Shown: in pieces, positions 1 through 8,076 of the stretch
Position numbering within the stretch: position 1 is the first letter of the stretch
How the letters are laid out: each line of letters begins with the position of its first letter
Assembly: GCF_002920615.1 (NCBI RefSeq)
Contig: NZ_PQSU01000002.1
Location: 186,001 to 250,000, forward strand
DNA: 64,000 nt
DNA from: Streptomyces sp. Ru62
GTDB taxonomy: Bacteria > Actinomycetota > Actinomycetes > Streptomycetales > Streptomycetaceae
Direction of reading: 5' to 3'
The notes under the pieces: generated by a model
Database searches by the model: none
The model's input: the letters and a program-made list of their open reading frames with translations, nothing else
Told to the model about the DNA's origin: nothing
Position numbers and translations under genes: made by a program

Positions 1-5
1 CTCAT
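1..5 (-). CDS. start codon of a gene running off the left edge
   Basis: A minus-strand ATG ends at position 5, so only the first five bases of this reading frame are inside the window. It is preceded at a good distance by a purine-rich ribosome-binding site (GAGGGGG, about 8 nt upstream), which is why I read it as a real start. The product cannot be identified. Between this start and the ehuA stop (positions 6-213) I see no gene, only a 12-bp palindrome TGGCATATGCCA at 136-147. Confidence 0.4.
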
Positions 6-213
6 GTCGGTCCCCCTCGGCCACGACCCGGGTCGGCGGATCGTGTCCACGATAGCCGTCAAAGCGGCACGGGGGAGAGGGGGTTGCGAGATTGCTCTCC
101 GTGCGTCCGTGCCGCCAACCGGGGCGAAAGCCCAGTGGCATATGCCAGGGTCATTCACCAGTGGGTGGACCTCGGCTCTTCCGCCGTGGCCCCCGCGCGC
201 ACCGGGCCGCGCC

Positions 214-996
214 TCACAGCACCGCGCTGACGAATTCCCGGGTGCGCTCCCGCTCCGGGTCGCCGAAGATCTTCTCCGGCGGCCCCGCCTCGATGACCCG
301 GCCCGCGTCGAACATCAGGACCTGGTCGGAGATGTCCCGGGCGAAACCCATCTCGTGCGTCACGCACAGCATCGTGATGTCCGTGCTGCGCGCGATGTCC
401 CTCAGCAGGTCGAGCACGCCCGCGACCAGCTCCGGGTCGAGCGCGGAGGTCACCTCGTCCAGCAGCAGCACCTGGGGCCGCATCGCCAGCGCCCGGGCGA
501 TCGCCACCCGCTGCTGCTGCCCGCCGGACAGCCGGGTCGGCTTCGCGTCGCACTTGTCGGCCAGGCCCACCAGGTCCAGCAGCTCCCGGGCCCGCGCCTC
601 GGCCTCGTCCCTCGACAGGCCGAGCACCCGCACCGGCGCCTCGGTGAGATTGCGCAGCACCGACATGTTCGGGAACAGGTTGAACTGCTGGAACACCATC
701 CCGATCTTCTTGCGGACCTCCCGGACCTGCTTCTCCGGCGCCGGGAACAGCCGCTGCCCGTCCACGGTGATCGTGCCCTCGTCCGGCTTCGCGAGGGTCA
801 TCAGCAGTCTGAGGATCGTGGTCTTGCCGGAGCCGGACGGGCCGATCAGGGTGACGTGCCGGCCCGCGTCCACGGACAGGTCGAGGCCGTCGAGGACGGT
901 GTTGTCCCCGAACCGCTTGGTCACGCCCTCCAGACGGATCAGCTCGGTCGGCAGGGTGCCGGTCACGGCCGGCTGCTTGCGGGTCTCAACGGACAA
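214..996 (-). CDS. ehuA: amino acid/ectoine ABC transporter ATPase (EhuA-like)
   Basis: This 260-residue ATPase should power uptake through the two permeases encoded just upstream, working on the inner face of the membrane. Visible motifs are Walker A GPSGSGKTT (52-60), the Q-loop glutamine (about 103), the LSGGQ signature (156-160), Walker B LLLDE (177-181) and the switch histidine (214). All are intact, and the protein is typical in length for the polar amino acid family. I chose a TTG start because it has a GGAG 8 nt upstream and overlaps the ehuD stop by 11 bp, which implies translational coupling; a GTG ten codons later is the alternative. The Ehu name rests on the B-C-D-A gene order and similarity of the binding protein. 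A glutamate-type transporter is the other reading. Confidence 0.85.
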   Translation of the reverse strand: MSVETRKQPAVTGTLPTELIRLEGVTKRFGDNTVLDGLDLSVDAGRHVTLIGPSGSGKTTILRLLMTLAKPDEGTITVDGQRLFPAPEKQVREVRKKIGMVFQQFNLFPNMSVLRNLTEAPVRVLGLSRDEAEARARELLDLVGLADKCDAKPTRLSGGQQQRVAIARALAMRPQVLLLDEVTSALDPELVAGVLDLLRDIARSTDITMLCVTHEMGFARDISDQVLMFDAGRVIEAGPPEKIFGDPERERTREFVSAVL

Positions 997-1636
997 GGCG
1001 TCGCTCCAGGGTGCGCAGACAAAGGGAGGCCAGGTAGGAGACGACGATGAAGGCGATCCCGATCACCGTCAGGGGCTCGGTGAACTGGAAGTGCTGCTGG
1101 GAGACGAGCCGCGCCCGGCCCAGCATCTCCAGCACGCCGATGGTCATCAGCATCGGCGTGTCCTTCAGCATCGCGATGACGTAGTTGCCGAGCGGCGGCA
1201 CCACCCGGCGGACGGCCTGCGGCAGGATCACCGCCGCCCAGGTCCGCCGCACCGGCAGGCTGAGCGCCGTCGCGGCCTCCCACTGGCCCGCCGGCACCGC
1301 CTCGATGCCGGCCCGGTAGACCTGCATCGTGTACGTCGAGTAGTGCAGCCCGAGCCCGAGGACCCCGGTGGTCAGCGGGGACAGGGTCACACCGGCCTCG
1401 GGCAGCACGTAGAACAGGAAGAACAACTGCACCAGCAGCGGGGTGTCCCGCACGAACTCCGTGAAGACCCCCACCGGCCAGCGCACCCACCGGGTCGGCG
1501 TCCGCAGCAGCAGCGTCCACACCAGGCCCAGCGCGAACGAGATCAGCGACCCCAGGGCCAGCGCCTCCAGGGTGACGACCAGGCCCTCGCCGAAGTACGG
1601 CAGGAAGTCGGCGACCGCTCCCCAGTCCCAGGTCAT
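986..1636 (-). CDS. ehuD: amino acid/ectoine ABC transporter permease (EhuD-like)
   Basis: A 216-residue inner-membrane permease of the HisM/GlnP type with about five hydrophobic segments. Near the N-terminus is the FTEFVRDTPLLVQLFF element typical of polar amino acid permeases, and the central loop that contacts the ATPase carries GQWEAATAL followed by a conserved ILPQA. The start ATG overlaps the stop of the preceding permease gene as ATGA (1633-1636), and its own stop overlaps the ATPase start, so the transporter genes are translated as a coupled unit. It should pair with the neighbouring permease as a heterodimeric channel. Substrate is inferred from the binding protein only. Confidence 0.85.
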   Translation of the reverse strand: MTWDWGAVADFLPYFGEGLVVTLEALALGSLISFALGLVWTLLLRTPTRWVRWPVGVFTEFVRDTPLLVQLFFLFYVLPEAGVTLSPLTTGVLGLGLHYSTYTMQVYRAGIEAVPAGQWEAATALSLPVRRTWAAVILPQAVRRVVPPLGNYVIAMLKDTPMLMTIGVLEMLGRARLVSQQHFQFTEPLTVIGIAFIVVSYLASLCLRTLERRLVR

Positions 1637-2280
1637 CGGGCCACCTCCGCCTTCAGCCGGCGCTCAAGACCCCGCATCCCACGGGTGAGCAGGAACGCGA
1701 TCACGAAGTAGATCAGCAGCAGGTACCCGTAGATCTGGCCGCTCTGCTGGAGGGCGAGGCGGACCAGGTTGCCGCTGAACGCCAGGTCTCCCATGCCCGT
1801 GATGGACACCAGCGCGGTGCCCTTGAGCAGTTCGACCAGCAGGTTGGAGAAGGACGGGATCATCTCCGGCACCGCCTGCGGCAGCAGGATCAGCCGCAGC
1901 CGCTGCCAGGGCGAGAAGCCGAGCGCGATCCCGCCCTCCCGCTGGGCCGGGTCCACCGCCGCGAGGGCTCCGCGCACGATCTCCGAGCCGTACGCGCCGT
2001 AGGTCAGGCCCAGCGCGAGCGTGCCCGCCCACATCGGTACGAGCTGCCAGCCGAAGGCGACCGGCAGCACGAAGAACACCCAGAAGATCATCACCAGCGC
2101 CGACGTGCCGCGGAACACCTCGGTGTAGAGCGCCGCGACGAAGCGGACGAGCCGCGACCGGTGGGTGCGGGCGGCACCGGCGACGAACGACACCGCGGCG
2201 GCGAGCAGCGCGCTGTACACCAGCAACTGCAGCGTGGTGCCGGTGCCCCGGAGGACGAGTTCCCAGAGTCCCGCAGTCAT
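1633..2280 (-). CDS. ehuC: amino acid/ectoine ABC transporter permease (EhuC-like)
   Basis: A 215-residue permease, the partner of the EhuD-like protein. It has an N-terminal periphery-to-membrane helix, a FTEVFRGT-like motif (here YTEVFRGTSALV) and the EAA-type loop with QREGGIALGFSPWQRLRLILLPQA, which binds the ATPase. I placed the start at the ATG that overlaps the binding-protein stop as TGATG (2278-2282), with GGAG about 11 nt upstream; a GTG three codons earlier has a cramped ribosome-binding site. The overlap pattern on both sides supports a single ehuBCDA transcript on the minus strand. Confidence 0.83.
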   Translation of the reverse strand: MTAGLWELVLRGTGTTLQLLVYSALLAAAVSFVAGAARTHRSRLVRFVAALYTEVFRGTSALVMIFWVFFVLPVAFGWQLVPMWAGTLALGLTYGAYGSEIVRGALAAVDPAQREGGIALGFSPWQRLRLILLPQAVPEMIPSFSNLLVELLKGTALVSITGMGDLAFSGNLVRLALQQSGQIYGYLLLIYFVIAFLLTRGMRGLERRLKAEVAR

Positions 2281-3164
2281 CAGCCGCACAACTCCTTCGC
2301 GGTCAGGGTCGTCATCTCGGCCTTGGTGAAGCCGAAGGGCCGCACGATCCGGTACAGCTCACCGCTGCGGCGCAGCTTGTGCAGCTCGGCGTTGAAGGCG
2401 TCGCGCAGCCGGGTCTCGGCCGGCCGGAACGCGAACGCGCCGCCGTCCGCCTTCGGTTTGCCGTCGACGAGCGCGACGAACGGCTCGGTCGACTCGGCCC
2501 TGGCGGAGTCCCGGGCGACGAGCCGGGCGGTGACGGCCGTGGCCGCGAACAGGTCGACCCGCCCCGACTCCACGGCGTTCAGCCCGGCGACCTGGTCCGG
2601 CACGATGACGAGGTCGTTCTCCTTGAAGCCCGCCTCCACCGCGTGCTGGATCTGCGCGTACCCGGTGCCGGTGGCCACCTTGGCGTGTCTGCGCAGCGCG
2701 TCCGCGTAGGTGCGCAGGCCCAGCGGGTTGCCCTTGCGGACGACGAAGGCGTCCGGCATCTGGTAGTCGGGGTCCGCGAAGATCACCTGCTCGCAGCGGT
2801 CCGGGGTGACGTACATGCCCGCCGCCACCACGTCGAACTGCTGCGACTTCAGCCCGGGGATCAGCGAGCCGAACTCCGTCGGCACCGGCTGCACCCGGTC
2901 CACGCCGAGCCGCTTGAAGACCGCCTTCGCCAGCTCCGGCGCCTCCCCGGTGAGTTCGCCGTTCTTGTCGATGTAGCCGAACGGGATCTCCCCGGCGATC
3001 CCGAGCCGTACGACACCCTGCGCGCGCAGCCGTTCCAGCAGATCTCCGCCGTTCTTCCCGGACGCCGACGCCACCCGGGTGCAGCCCGCCGCGCCCAGCG
3101 CGCCGAACGCGGCGAGACCCGCGAGCACCGAGCGCCGGGTGTGTCTGGGTTCCGGCCGGATCAT
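2280..3164 (-). CDS. ehuB: extracellular solute-binding lipoprotein (EhuB-like)
   Basis: A 294-residue family 3 solute-binding protein. The N-terminus has a twin-arginine-like stretch followed by a hydrophobic core and the lipobox LGAAGC, so it is probably exported and lipid-anchored outside the membrane. The mature part follows the ectoine/hydroxyectoine-binding EhuB pattern (GEIPFGYIDKNGELTGEAPE near the start, then SLIPGLKSQQFDVVAAGMY). The start is uncertain because no candidate has a convincing ribosome-binding site; I used the ATG that gives a normal signal peptide, and one ten codons upstream is possible. It heads the transporter part of the operon, downstream of the amidase and dehydrogenase genes, which suggests the three enzymes act on the imported compound. 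Ectoine is a guess from family resemblance. Confidence 0.78.
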   Translation of the reverse strand: MIRPEPRHTRRSVLAGLAAFGALGAAGCTRVASASGKNGGDLLERLRAQGVVRLGIAGEIPFGYIDKNGELTGEAPELAKAVFKRLGVDRVQPVPTEFGSLIPGLKSQQFDVVAAGMYVTPDRCEQVIFADPDYQMPDAFVVRKGNPLGLRTYADALRRHAKVATGTGYAQIQHAVEAGFKENDLVIVPDQVAGLNAVESGRVDLFAATAVTARLVARDSARAESTEPFVALVDGKPKADGGAFAFRPAETRLRDAFNAELHKLRRSGELYRIVRPFGFTKAEMTTLTAKELCG

Positions 3165-3324
3165 GTGTACGTCGTTGCCAAGTGGTGGAGCCATGGCGGC
3201 GCGGCTACCCAAGCGCAAACGGGCTATGCACCCTGGTTTCTCCCGGCCCGCGCCGACGCGGGACCCCCGTCCTCTTCCTGCCCTTCACCTCCACGGAACC
3301 CCCACCGGGCCCCCGGCACTGTGC

Positions 3325-4731
3325 TCAGTTCCCGGCGGGCGTGACCTTCCCGGGCAGAGGCAGGCCGGCCTCGTACAACGTGTGCGCGGCCCGCAGCACC
3401 AGATCGTCCCGGTGCCGGGCGGCGACGAGTTGCATCCCCACCGGCAGCCCCTCCCCGTCCACTCCCACCGGCACGGTCGCCGCCGGCTGCTGGGTCAGAT
3501 TGAACGGGTAGGTGAACGGGGTCCAGCCCGTCCAGCGCCGGAACACCGAACCCCTCGGCACCTCCAGCCCCGCCTCGAACGCCGTCAGCGGCAGGGTCGG
3601 GGTCACCAGCAGGTCGTACCGCTCGTGGAAGCGGCCCATCCGCCGGCCGAGGGCCATCCGGACGTCGACCGCGGCCAGGTACTCCAGCGCGCTCGTCCGG
3701 GCGCCCCGGGCGCAGATCTCCCGCAGGCCCGGGTCCAGCAACTGCCGGCGGCGCGGGGAGAAGTCCTGGGTCAGCCTGGCCGCGCCGCTGAACCACAGGG
3801 TGTGGAAGGCGTCCACCGGGTCGGTGAAGTCCGGGTCGGCCTCCTCCACGTAGGCCCCCAGGTCCGCGAGCGCGGCCACCGCGCGCCGTACCGCCGCGGC
3901 GACCGCCGGGCGGACCGGCACCTGCCCGCCCAGCGACGGCGAGTACGCCACCCGAAGCCCCCGCACACCGCCCCGCAGCGCCTGGGTGAACGAGCCCGGC
4001 GCGGGCGGCAGCGCCGACCAGTCGCGCGGGTCGGGCCTGCCGATCACATCGAGCAGCAGGGCCGCGTCGGCGGCGTCCCGGGTCATCGGCCCGGTGTGCG
4101 ACAGCGTGCCGAACGCGCTCGCCGGATACAGCGGCACCCTGCCGTACGTCGGCTTCAGCCCGAAGATCCCGCAGAACGCGGCCGGGATACGGATGCTTCC
4201 GCCGCCGTCCGTGCCCAGCGACAGCGGGCCCGCGCCGAGCGCGACGGCCGCCGCGCTGCCGCCGCTGGAACCGCCCGCGGTGCGCGTGGGGTCGTACGGA
4301 TTGCGGGTGATCCCGGTCAGCGGCGAGTCGGTGACGCCCTTCCAGCCGTACTCGGGCGTGGTCGTCTTGCCGAGGAACACCGCGCCGTGCTCCCGCAGCC
4401 GGGCCACCGGGGGCGCGTCCTCGTCCCAGTTGCCCTGCTCCGAGACGGTCCTGGAGCCGCGCAGGGTGGGGTGTCCGCGCAGCAGCAGGATGTCCTTCAC
4501 CGTCACCGGCACCCCGTCGACCAGCCCGGCCGGCTCACCGCGCCGCCAGCGCGCCTGCGACTCCCGGGCCCGGGCGAGCGCGTCCTCCTCGGTGAGCCGC
4601 ACGAACGCGTTCACCTCCGGCCCGCTGCGCCGCGCCCGCTGAAGCGCCTCCTCGGTCACCTCCACCGGGCTGAACTCGCCCTTGCGGTACCCGTCGAGGA
4701 GCCGGACGGCGGTCAGGTCGGTGAGCTGCAT
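3325..4731 (-). CDS. amidase signature family hydrolase
   Basis: A 468-residue amidase. The Ser-cisSer-Lys triad of the family is visible: Lys79 in VTVKD, the cis-serine in GGSSGGS (153-159) and the nucleophile Ser179 in GTDGGGSIR. Such enzymes hydrolyse C-N bonds of amides or carbamates in the cytoplasm. The ATG start has a clear GGAGGG ribosome-binding site 5-6 nt upstream. It lies 28 bp after the 2-hydroxyacid dehydrogenase gene and about 160 bp before the ehuB start, on the same strand, so it probably belongs to the transporter operon and deacylates or deamidates the imported compound. The actual substrate cannot be read from the sequence. Confidence 0.85.
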   Translation of the reverse strand: MQLTDLTAVRLLDGYRKGEFSPVEVTEEALQRARRSGPEVNAFVRLTEEDALARARESQARWRRGEPAGLVDGVPVTVKDILLLRGHPTLRGSRTVSEQGNWDEDAPPVARLREHGAVFLGKTTTPEYGWKGVTDSPLTGITRNPYDPTRTAGGSSGGSAAAVALGAGPLSLGTDGGGSIRIPAAFCGIFGLKPTYGRVPLYPASAFGTLSHTGPMTRDAADAALLLDVIGRPDPRDWSALPPAPGSFTQALRGGVRGLRVAYSPSLGGQVPVRPAVAAAVRRAVAALADLGAYVEEADPDFTDPVDAFHTLWFSGAARLTQDFSPRRRQLLDPGLREICARGARTSALEYLAAVDVRMALGRRMGRFHERYDLLVTPTLPLTAFEAGLEVPRGSVFRRWTGWTPFTYPFNLTQQPAATVPVGVDGEGLPVGMQLVAARHRDDLVLRAAHTLYEAGLPLPGKVTPAGN

Positions 4732-4759
4732 GCACCCTCCAGGGGCCGGTGACAGGGCT

Positions 4760-5713
4760 TCAGTGACCGGGCACGTAACCACGCGTCTTGTCGACCACGT
4801 TCGGCAGGGATCTGCCCGCCGCCCACCGCTCGTACAACTCCACGAACTGCGCGCCCAGTTCGTCCCGCCAGCCGACCGTGTCGCCGCTCATGTGCGGGGA
4901 CACGATCAGCCCCGGCAGCTCCCACAACGGGCTGTCCCCGGGCAGCGGTTCGGCGGCGAACACATCGAGGGCCGCGCCCGCGATCCAGCGCCGGGCCAGC
5001 GCCCGGGCGAGGGCCTCCTCGTCGACCAGGGCGCCCCGGCCGACGTTGACGAAGAACGCCGAGGGCTGCATCACGCCGAACCGGTGCGCGTCGAACATGC
5101 GGTACGTCTGCTCGGTCAGCGGAGCCGCCGCGATCACCCAGTCCGCGCGGGAGATCAGCCGGTCCAGGTCGTCCGGGCCGTGCACGCCGGTCCGCGCCAC
5201 CCGCCCGACCAGCGCCGTCGTCACCCCCAGGGCCTTGAGCATCCGGACGATCGCCCGGCCGATCGGACCCGAGCCGACCACGCACGCGCGCGTGCCCGCC
5301 ACCCGCCGGGTCTCCCGGTGCCGCCAGACCCGCTCCCGCTGGTGCTCCAGGGTGCGCGGCAGATCCTTGGCGGCCGCCAGCACCAGGGCCGCCACGTACT
5401 CGGCGATCGGCTGGTCGAAGATCCCGCGCGCGTTCGTCACCACCGTGTCCGACGCCGCCAGCTCCGGGCACATCAGATGGTCCACGCCCGCGCTCGCGGT
5501 GTGCACCCAGCGCGGCCGGGGCCCCTCGCCGGGCCACGCCCGCCGCACCGCGTGCGAGGTGAAGTCCCACACCAGCAGCACGTCCGCGCCGGGCAGCCGC
5601 TCGGCCAGGTGCGCCGCGTCCGTGCGCTCGATCCGGGCGCGGCCGGTGAGGCGGCCGAGCCGGGGCGGCGGATCGGCGTCGAGGACCAGAACGGTGGGGA
5701 CGGTCGGCGTCAT
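4760..5713 (-). CDS. D-2-hydroxyacid dehydrogenase family protein
   Basis: A 317-residue NAD(P)-dependent oxidoreductase that should interconvert a 2-keto acid and a D-2-hydroxy acid. The Rossmann motif GSGPIG is at 147-152 and the catalytic set Arg226 (NVGRGALVD), Glu255 (FAAEPLP) and His274 (SPHMSGD) is complete. The start ATG follows GGGAG by about 9 nt; an in-frame extension upstream to 5806 has no ribosome-binding site. It is the first gene of the minus-strand operon with the amidase and ABC transporter, and it is divergent from the maleate isomerase-like gene across a 268-bp spacer (5714-5981) that must hold both promoters. Confidence 0.85.
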   Translation of the reverse strand: MTPTVPTVLVLDADPPPRLGRLTGRARIERTDAAHLAERLPGADVLLVWDFTSHAVRRAWPGEGPRPRWVHTASAGVDHLMCPELAASDTVVTNARGIFDQPIAEYVAALVLAAAKDLPRTLEHQRERVWRHRETRRVAGTRACVVGSGPIGRAIVRMLKALGVTTALVGRVARTGVHGPDDLDRLISRADWVIAAAPLTEQTYRMFDAHRFGVMQPSAFFVNVGRGALVDEEALARALARRWIAGAALDVFAAEPLPGDSPLWELPGLIVSPHMSGDTVGWRDELGAQFVELYERWAAGRSLPNVVDKTRGYVPGH

Positions 5714-5981
5714 GGGGGGCGACTCCCGGCGTCTGACATGCGCGGATTGTGCGCGGATTGACACGCTCGCACCCGAACCCACCTTCGTCAACACGGGCGA
5801 ACCCACGATCCGTCACCCCCTCGTCTCCCAGCGTGAGGCCGGTGATCCCGGCCCGCCGGGTCACCGCGTGGGCTGCGCCGCGCCGATTGGGTACCCGGAC
5901 CGTGGGGCCCTGGCAGGCGCTGGTGGACGCGGCTGCCCGCGCGTGGCCCGTACTGCACGAAGAGACGCAGGAAGGCTGGAC

Positions 5982-6713
5982 ATGACCGCACTCGGATTCC
6001 TCTACCCGGGCCACTTCGCCGAGGACGACTATCCACGCATCGAGCAGCTCCTGGGCAGCGACATCCGGGTGCACCTGGTCCACACCGACATCGGCGAGGA
6101 CGCGCACCGGGTGGACGCGCTGCGCGAGATGGGCTCCGCCGACCGGCTGGCCCAGGGCATGGAGGGGCTGCGGCTGGCCGGCGCCGAGACGGTGGTGTGG
6201 GCGTGCACCAGCGGCAGCTTCGTGCACGGCTGGGAAGGCGCCCAGGAGCAGGTGCGCAACCTGGCCCGGGTGGCCGGGATGCCGGCCTCGTCGACGTCGT
6301 TCGCCTTCGTGCACGCCGCCCGGGAGATCGGCGTACGACGGGTCGCCGTCGGCGCGACCTACCCCGAGGACGTCACCGCGCTGTTCGCGGAGTTCCTGCG
6401 GGCCGGCGGCCTGGAGGTGGCCGGCGCGCGGTCCTCGGGGGTCGTCACGGCGGCGGAGGTCGGCACCTGGGGGGAGGAGGACGTGCTGACGCTGGCACGC
6501 GCGGCGGACGCCGCCGACGCGGAGGCCGTCCTGCTGCCGGACACGGCCCTGCACACGGCCGCGCACCTCTCCCTCCTGGAGAAGGCCCTGTCCAAGCCGG
6601 TGCTCACCGCCAACCAGGTCACGGTCTGGGAGGGCCTGAGGCTCGCGGACCGCCGGGTGAACGCACCGACCCTGGGCACCTTGTTCACCCGGCAGCCGTT
6701 GGTGCAGGTGTAG
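5982..6713 (+). CDS. maleate cis-trans isomerase / Asp-Glu racemase family protein
   Basis: A 243-residue protein of the Asp/Glu racemase superfamily, closest in pattern to maleate isomerase, arylmalonate decarboxylase and the EutA proteins found beside ectoine-use genes. The first catalytic cysteine is present (Cys75 in WACTSGSF). The second, normally in a P-x-C-T-A-L loop, is replaced by Asp187 (LPDTAL). The two-cysteine isomerase mechanism is therefore not available, and the reaction may be a decarboxylation or something else. The ATG has a GGAAGG ribosome-binding site. It is divergent from the dehydrogenase-amidase-Ehu operon and is likely functionally linked to it. Confidence 0.8.
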   Translation: MTALGFLYPGHFAEDDYPRIEQLLGSDIRVHLVHTDIGEDAHRVDALREMGSADRLAQGMEGLRLAGAETVVWACTSGSFVHGWEGAQEQVRNLARVAGMPASSTSFAFVHAAREIGVRRVAVGATYPEDVTALFAEFLRAGGLEVAGARSSGVVTAAEVGTWGEEDVLTLARAADAADAEAVLLPDTALHTAAHLSLLEKALSKPVLTANQVTVWEGLRLADRRVNAPTLGTLFTRQPLVQV

Positions 6714-6841
6714 CCCGCCGGGCTCCTCCTCCGGACGTGGCGCGCCTGCGGCCGCAGGGGCCTCTTGCGCCGGCGCGGGACAATGGACGGTGGCCCACCT
6801 GAAGGCGGCGCCCACCGAACCGTACGAGGAGGAGACAAGAC

Positions 6842-7210
6842 ATGGCGGAGCCCACGCCGCGTCGTAACGAACCGCGGCTACGCCCCGCGCCCCTGCTCTT
6901 CGAGCCCGCGGAGGCGGCCGCCGACCCCGAGCACTTCTTCGCCCTGGAGTCGATCGACGACCCGCGGGCGCTGCTGGCCCGGGCGACGGAGCTGACCCAG
7001 GCGTTCCGCGCGGCCGCCGACCGGGCCGTGGAGTTCCAGGCCATCGCGGCCGCCCAGCTCGCCGACCCGCGCCGGTTCGACCGGCTGACCCCGGCGGACA
7101 TCGCCGAACGGGCGGAGTGGACGGAGGACTACGCGAAGAAGATGGTCGAGTTCGGGCGGGATCTGATGCGTGGCGAGGGCGAGGGGCGGACCACCGCCGA
7201 CCCCCTGTAG
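6842..7210 (+). CDS. conserved hypothetical protein (122 aa)
   Basis: I do not recognise a named family. The 122-residue product is acidic, soluble and alanine-rich, mostly predicted helical, with no signal peptide or membrane segment. Its ATG follows an AGGAGGAG-type ribosome-binding site (6829-6836), which is strong evidence for translation, and codon third positions are overwhelmingly G or C. It lies between the maleate isomerase-like gene and the PrimPol-like gene, transcribed in the same direction as both. The 110-bp gap after it contains a second copy of the palindrome GGCATATGCC (7220-7229). Confidence 0.7.
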   Translation: MAEPTPRRNEPRLRPAPLLFEPAEAAADPEHFFALESIDDPRALLARATELTQAFRAAADRAVEFQAIAAAQLADPRRFDRLTPADIAERAEWTEDYAKKMVEFGRDLMRGEGEGRTTADPL

Positions 7211-7320
7211 CACCCGCACGGCATATGCCAGGCGGGCAAGATACTCCTCCCCGACCGCCGTTGTCCCGGTTTTCGGCAACCCAGAAGAACGGCGCGCTCA
7301 CGCGCTGTACATCTGGTGTC

Positions 7321-7890
7321 ATGACCAGCGCCCCGAACGTCACTCGTGTCAGCGCCGACGGCGTCGCCTGGCTCGCCTCGGCGGGAACGTACCCCCGAAG
7401 CACCCTCGCCCTGTGGGAGGAGCGCCCGGACGCCCCGGTCGTCCTGCCCTGCGGCACCGTCTTCGACGTGGTGAGCGCCCCCACGGTCTTCGGCCGCCGC
7501 ATGCTGGACCGGCTCTGGGACGAGGGCGCGGGCTCGGGGCCGGTCGCGGTGTTCCGGGGGCGGACGCTGCTGTTCGCCGCCCCGGGGACGGCCCAGCGGC
7601 TGCCCTCGCTGCTGGACTGGGAGGAGTGGGGGTCCCAGCGGGCCCGCGCGGTGCCCCCGCTGCTGTGCCACGGCACCGGTGACGCCGTCACCGTACCGTC
7701 CCTGACCTGCGACGACGCCAGCGATGCCGCCCGCTGGCTGGTCGCCCCGGACACCCGGCACCCCTGGCTGCCGGGGCCCGAGGTGCTGCTCTGGGCGGCC
7801 GTGCGGGCGGCCCGGCCGGCCGTGCGGATATCGATTTTTCCTCCCGCCGACCAGGATGCTAAGGTCTACGACGTCAGCAGGCGCCGCTAG
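7321..7890 (+). CDS. PrimPol-like small protein (bifunctional DNA primase/polymerase type annotation)
   Basis: A 189-residue protein of a family that is widespread in Streptomyces and usually labelled bifunctional DNA primase/polymerase. It keeps the outer framework of that fold (a GPVAVFRGRTLLFAAPGTA stretch at about 80-98, a C-terminal RWLVAPDTRHPWLPGPEVLLWA stretch in two blocks) but I cannot point to the Asp/Glu metal ligands expected of an active primase. Catalysis should therefore not be assumed. The ATG is at 7321 with only a weak ribosome-binding site. Its stop codon TAG falls inside the tRNA-Lys gene, so the last ten coding bases are also the start of the tRNA acceptor stem. Confidence 0.75.
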   Translation: MTSAPNVTRVSADGVAWLASAGTYPRSTLALWEERPDAPVVLPCGTVFDVVSAPTVFGRRMLDRLWDEGAGSGPVAVFRGRTLLFAAPGTAQRLPSLLDWEEWGSQRARAVPPLLCHGTGDAVTVPSLTCDDASDAARWLVAPDTRHPWLPGPEVLLWAAVRAARPAVRISIFPPADQDAKVYDVSRRR

Positions 7891-7954
7891 CTCAGTTGGT
7901 TAGAGCAGCTGACTCTTAATCAGCGGGTCCGGGGTTCGAGTCCCTGGCGGCGCA
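7881..7954 (+). tRNA. tRNA-Lys(CTT)
   Basis: A complete cloverleaf is visible: acceptor stem GCGCCGC/GCGGCGC with discriminator A, D-arm, anticodon stem GCTGA/TCAGC around the loop CTCTTAA (anticodon CTT, lysine), and T-arm with GTTCGAGTC. CCA is not encoded. The first ten bases overlap the end of the PrimPol-like gene. A hairpin terminator follows nine bases downstream. Confidence 0.95.
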
Positions 7955-7962
7955 CGCGAAGG

Positions 7963-8003
7963 AAACGGCGGGTCGGGTTCGAAAGAATCAGGCCCGCCGT
8001 TTT
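7963..8003 (+). terminator. intrinsic terminator after tRNA-Lys
   Basis: AAACGGCGGG (7963-7972) pairs perfectly with CCCGCCGTTT (7993-8002) around a 20-nt loop and ends in a short T run. This is a classical terminator for the tRNA-Lys transcript. It may also stop transcription coming from the minus-strand M6 protease gene. Confidence 0.8.
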
Positions 8004-8076
8004 CGTATACGAGCCGCCGGTCACGCGACGCCCCCGTCCAGCCGTCGGCCACGTGGCCCCCGGTCCAGCCGCACGG

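Noticed and set aside
4713..7754. A 1013-codon minus-strand open frame
   Set aside because: Crosses several well-supported genes in another frame; sequence is low complexity Arg/Pro/Gly with no family match.
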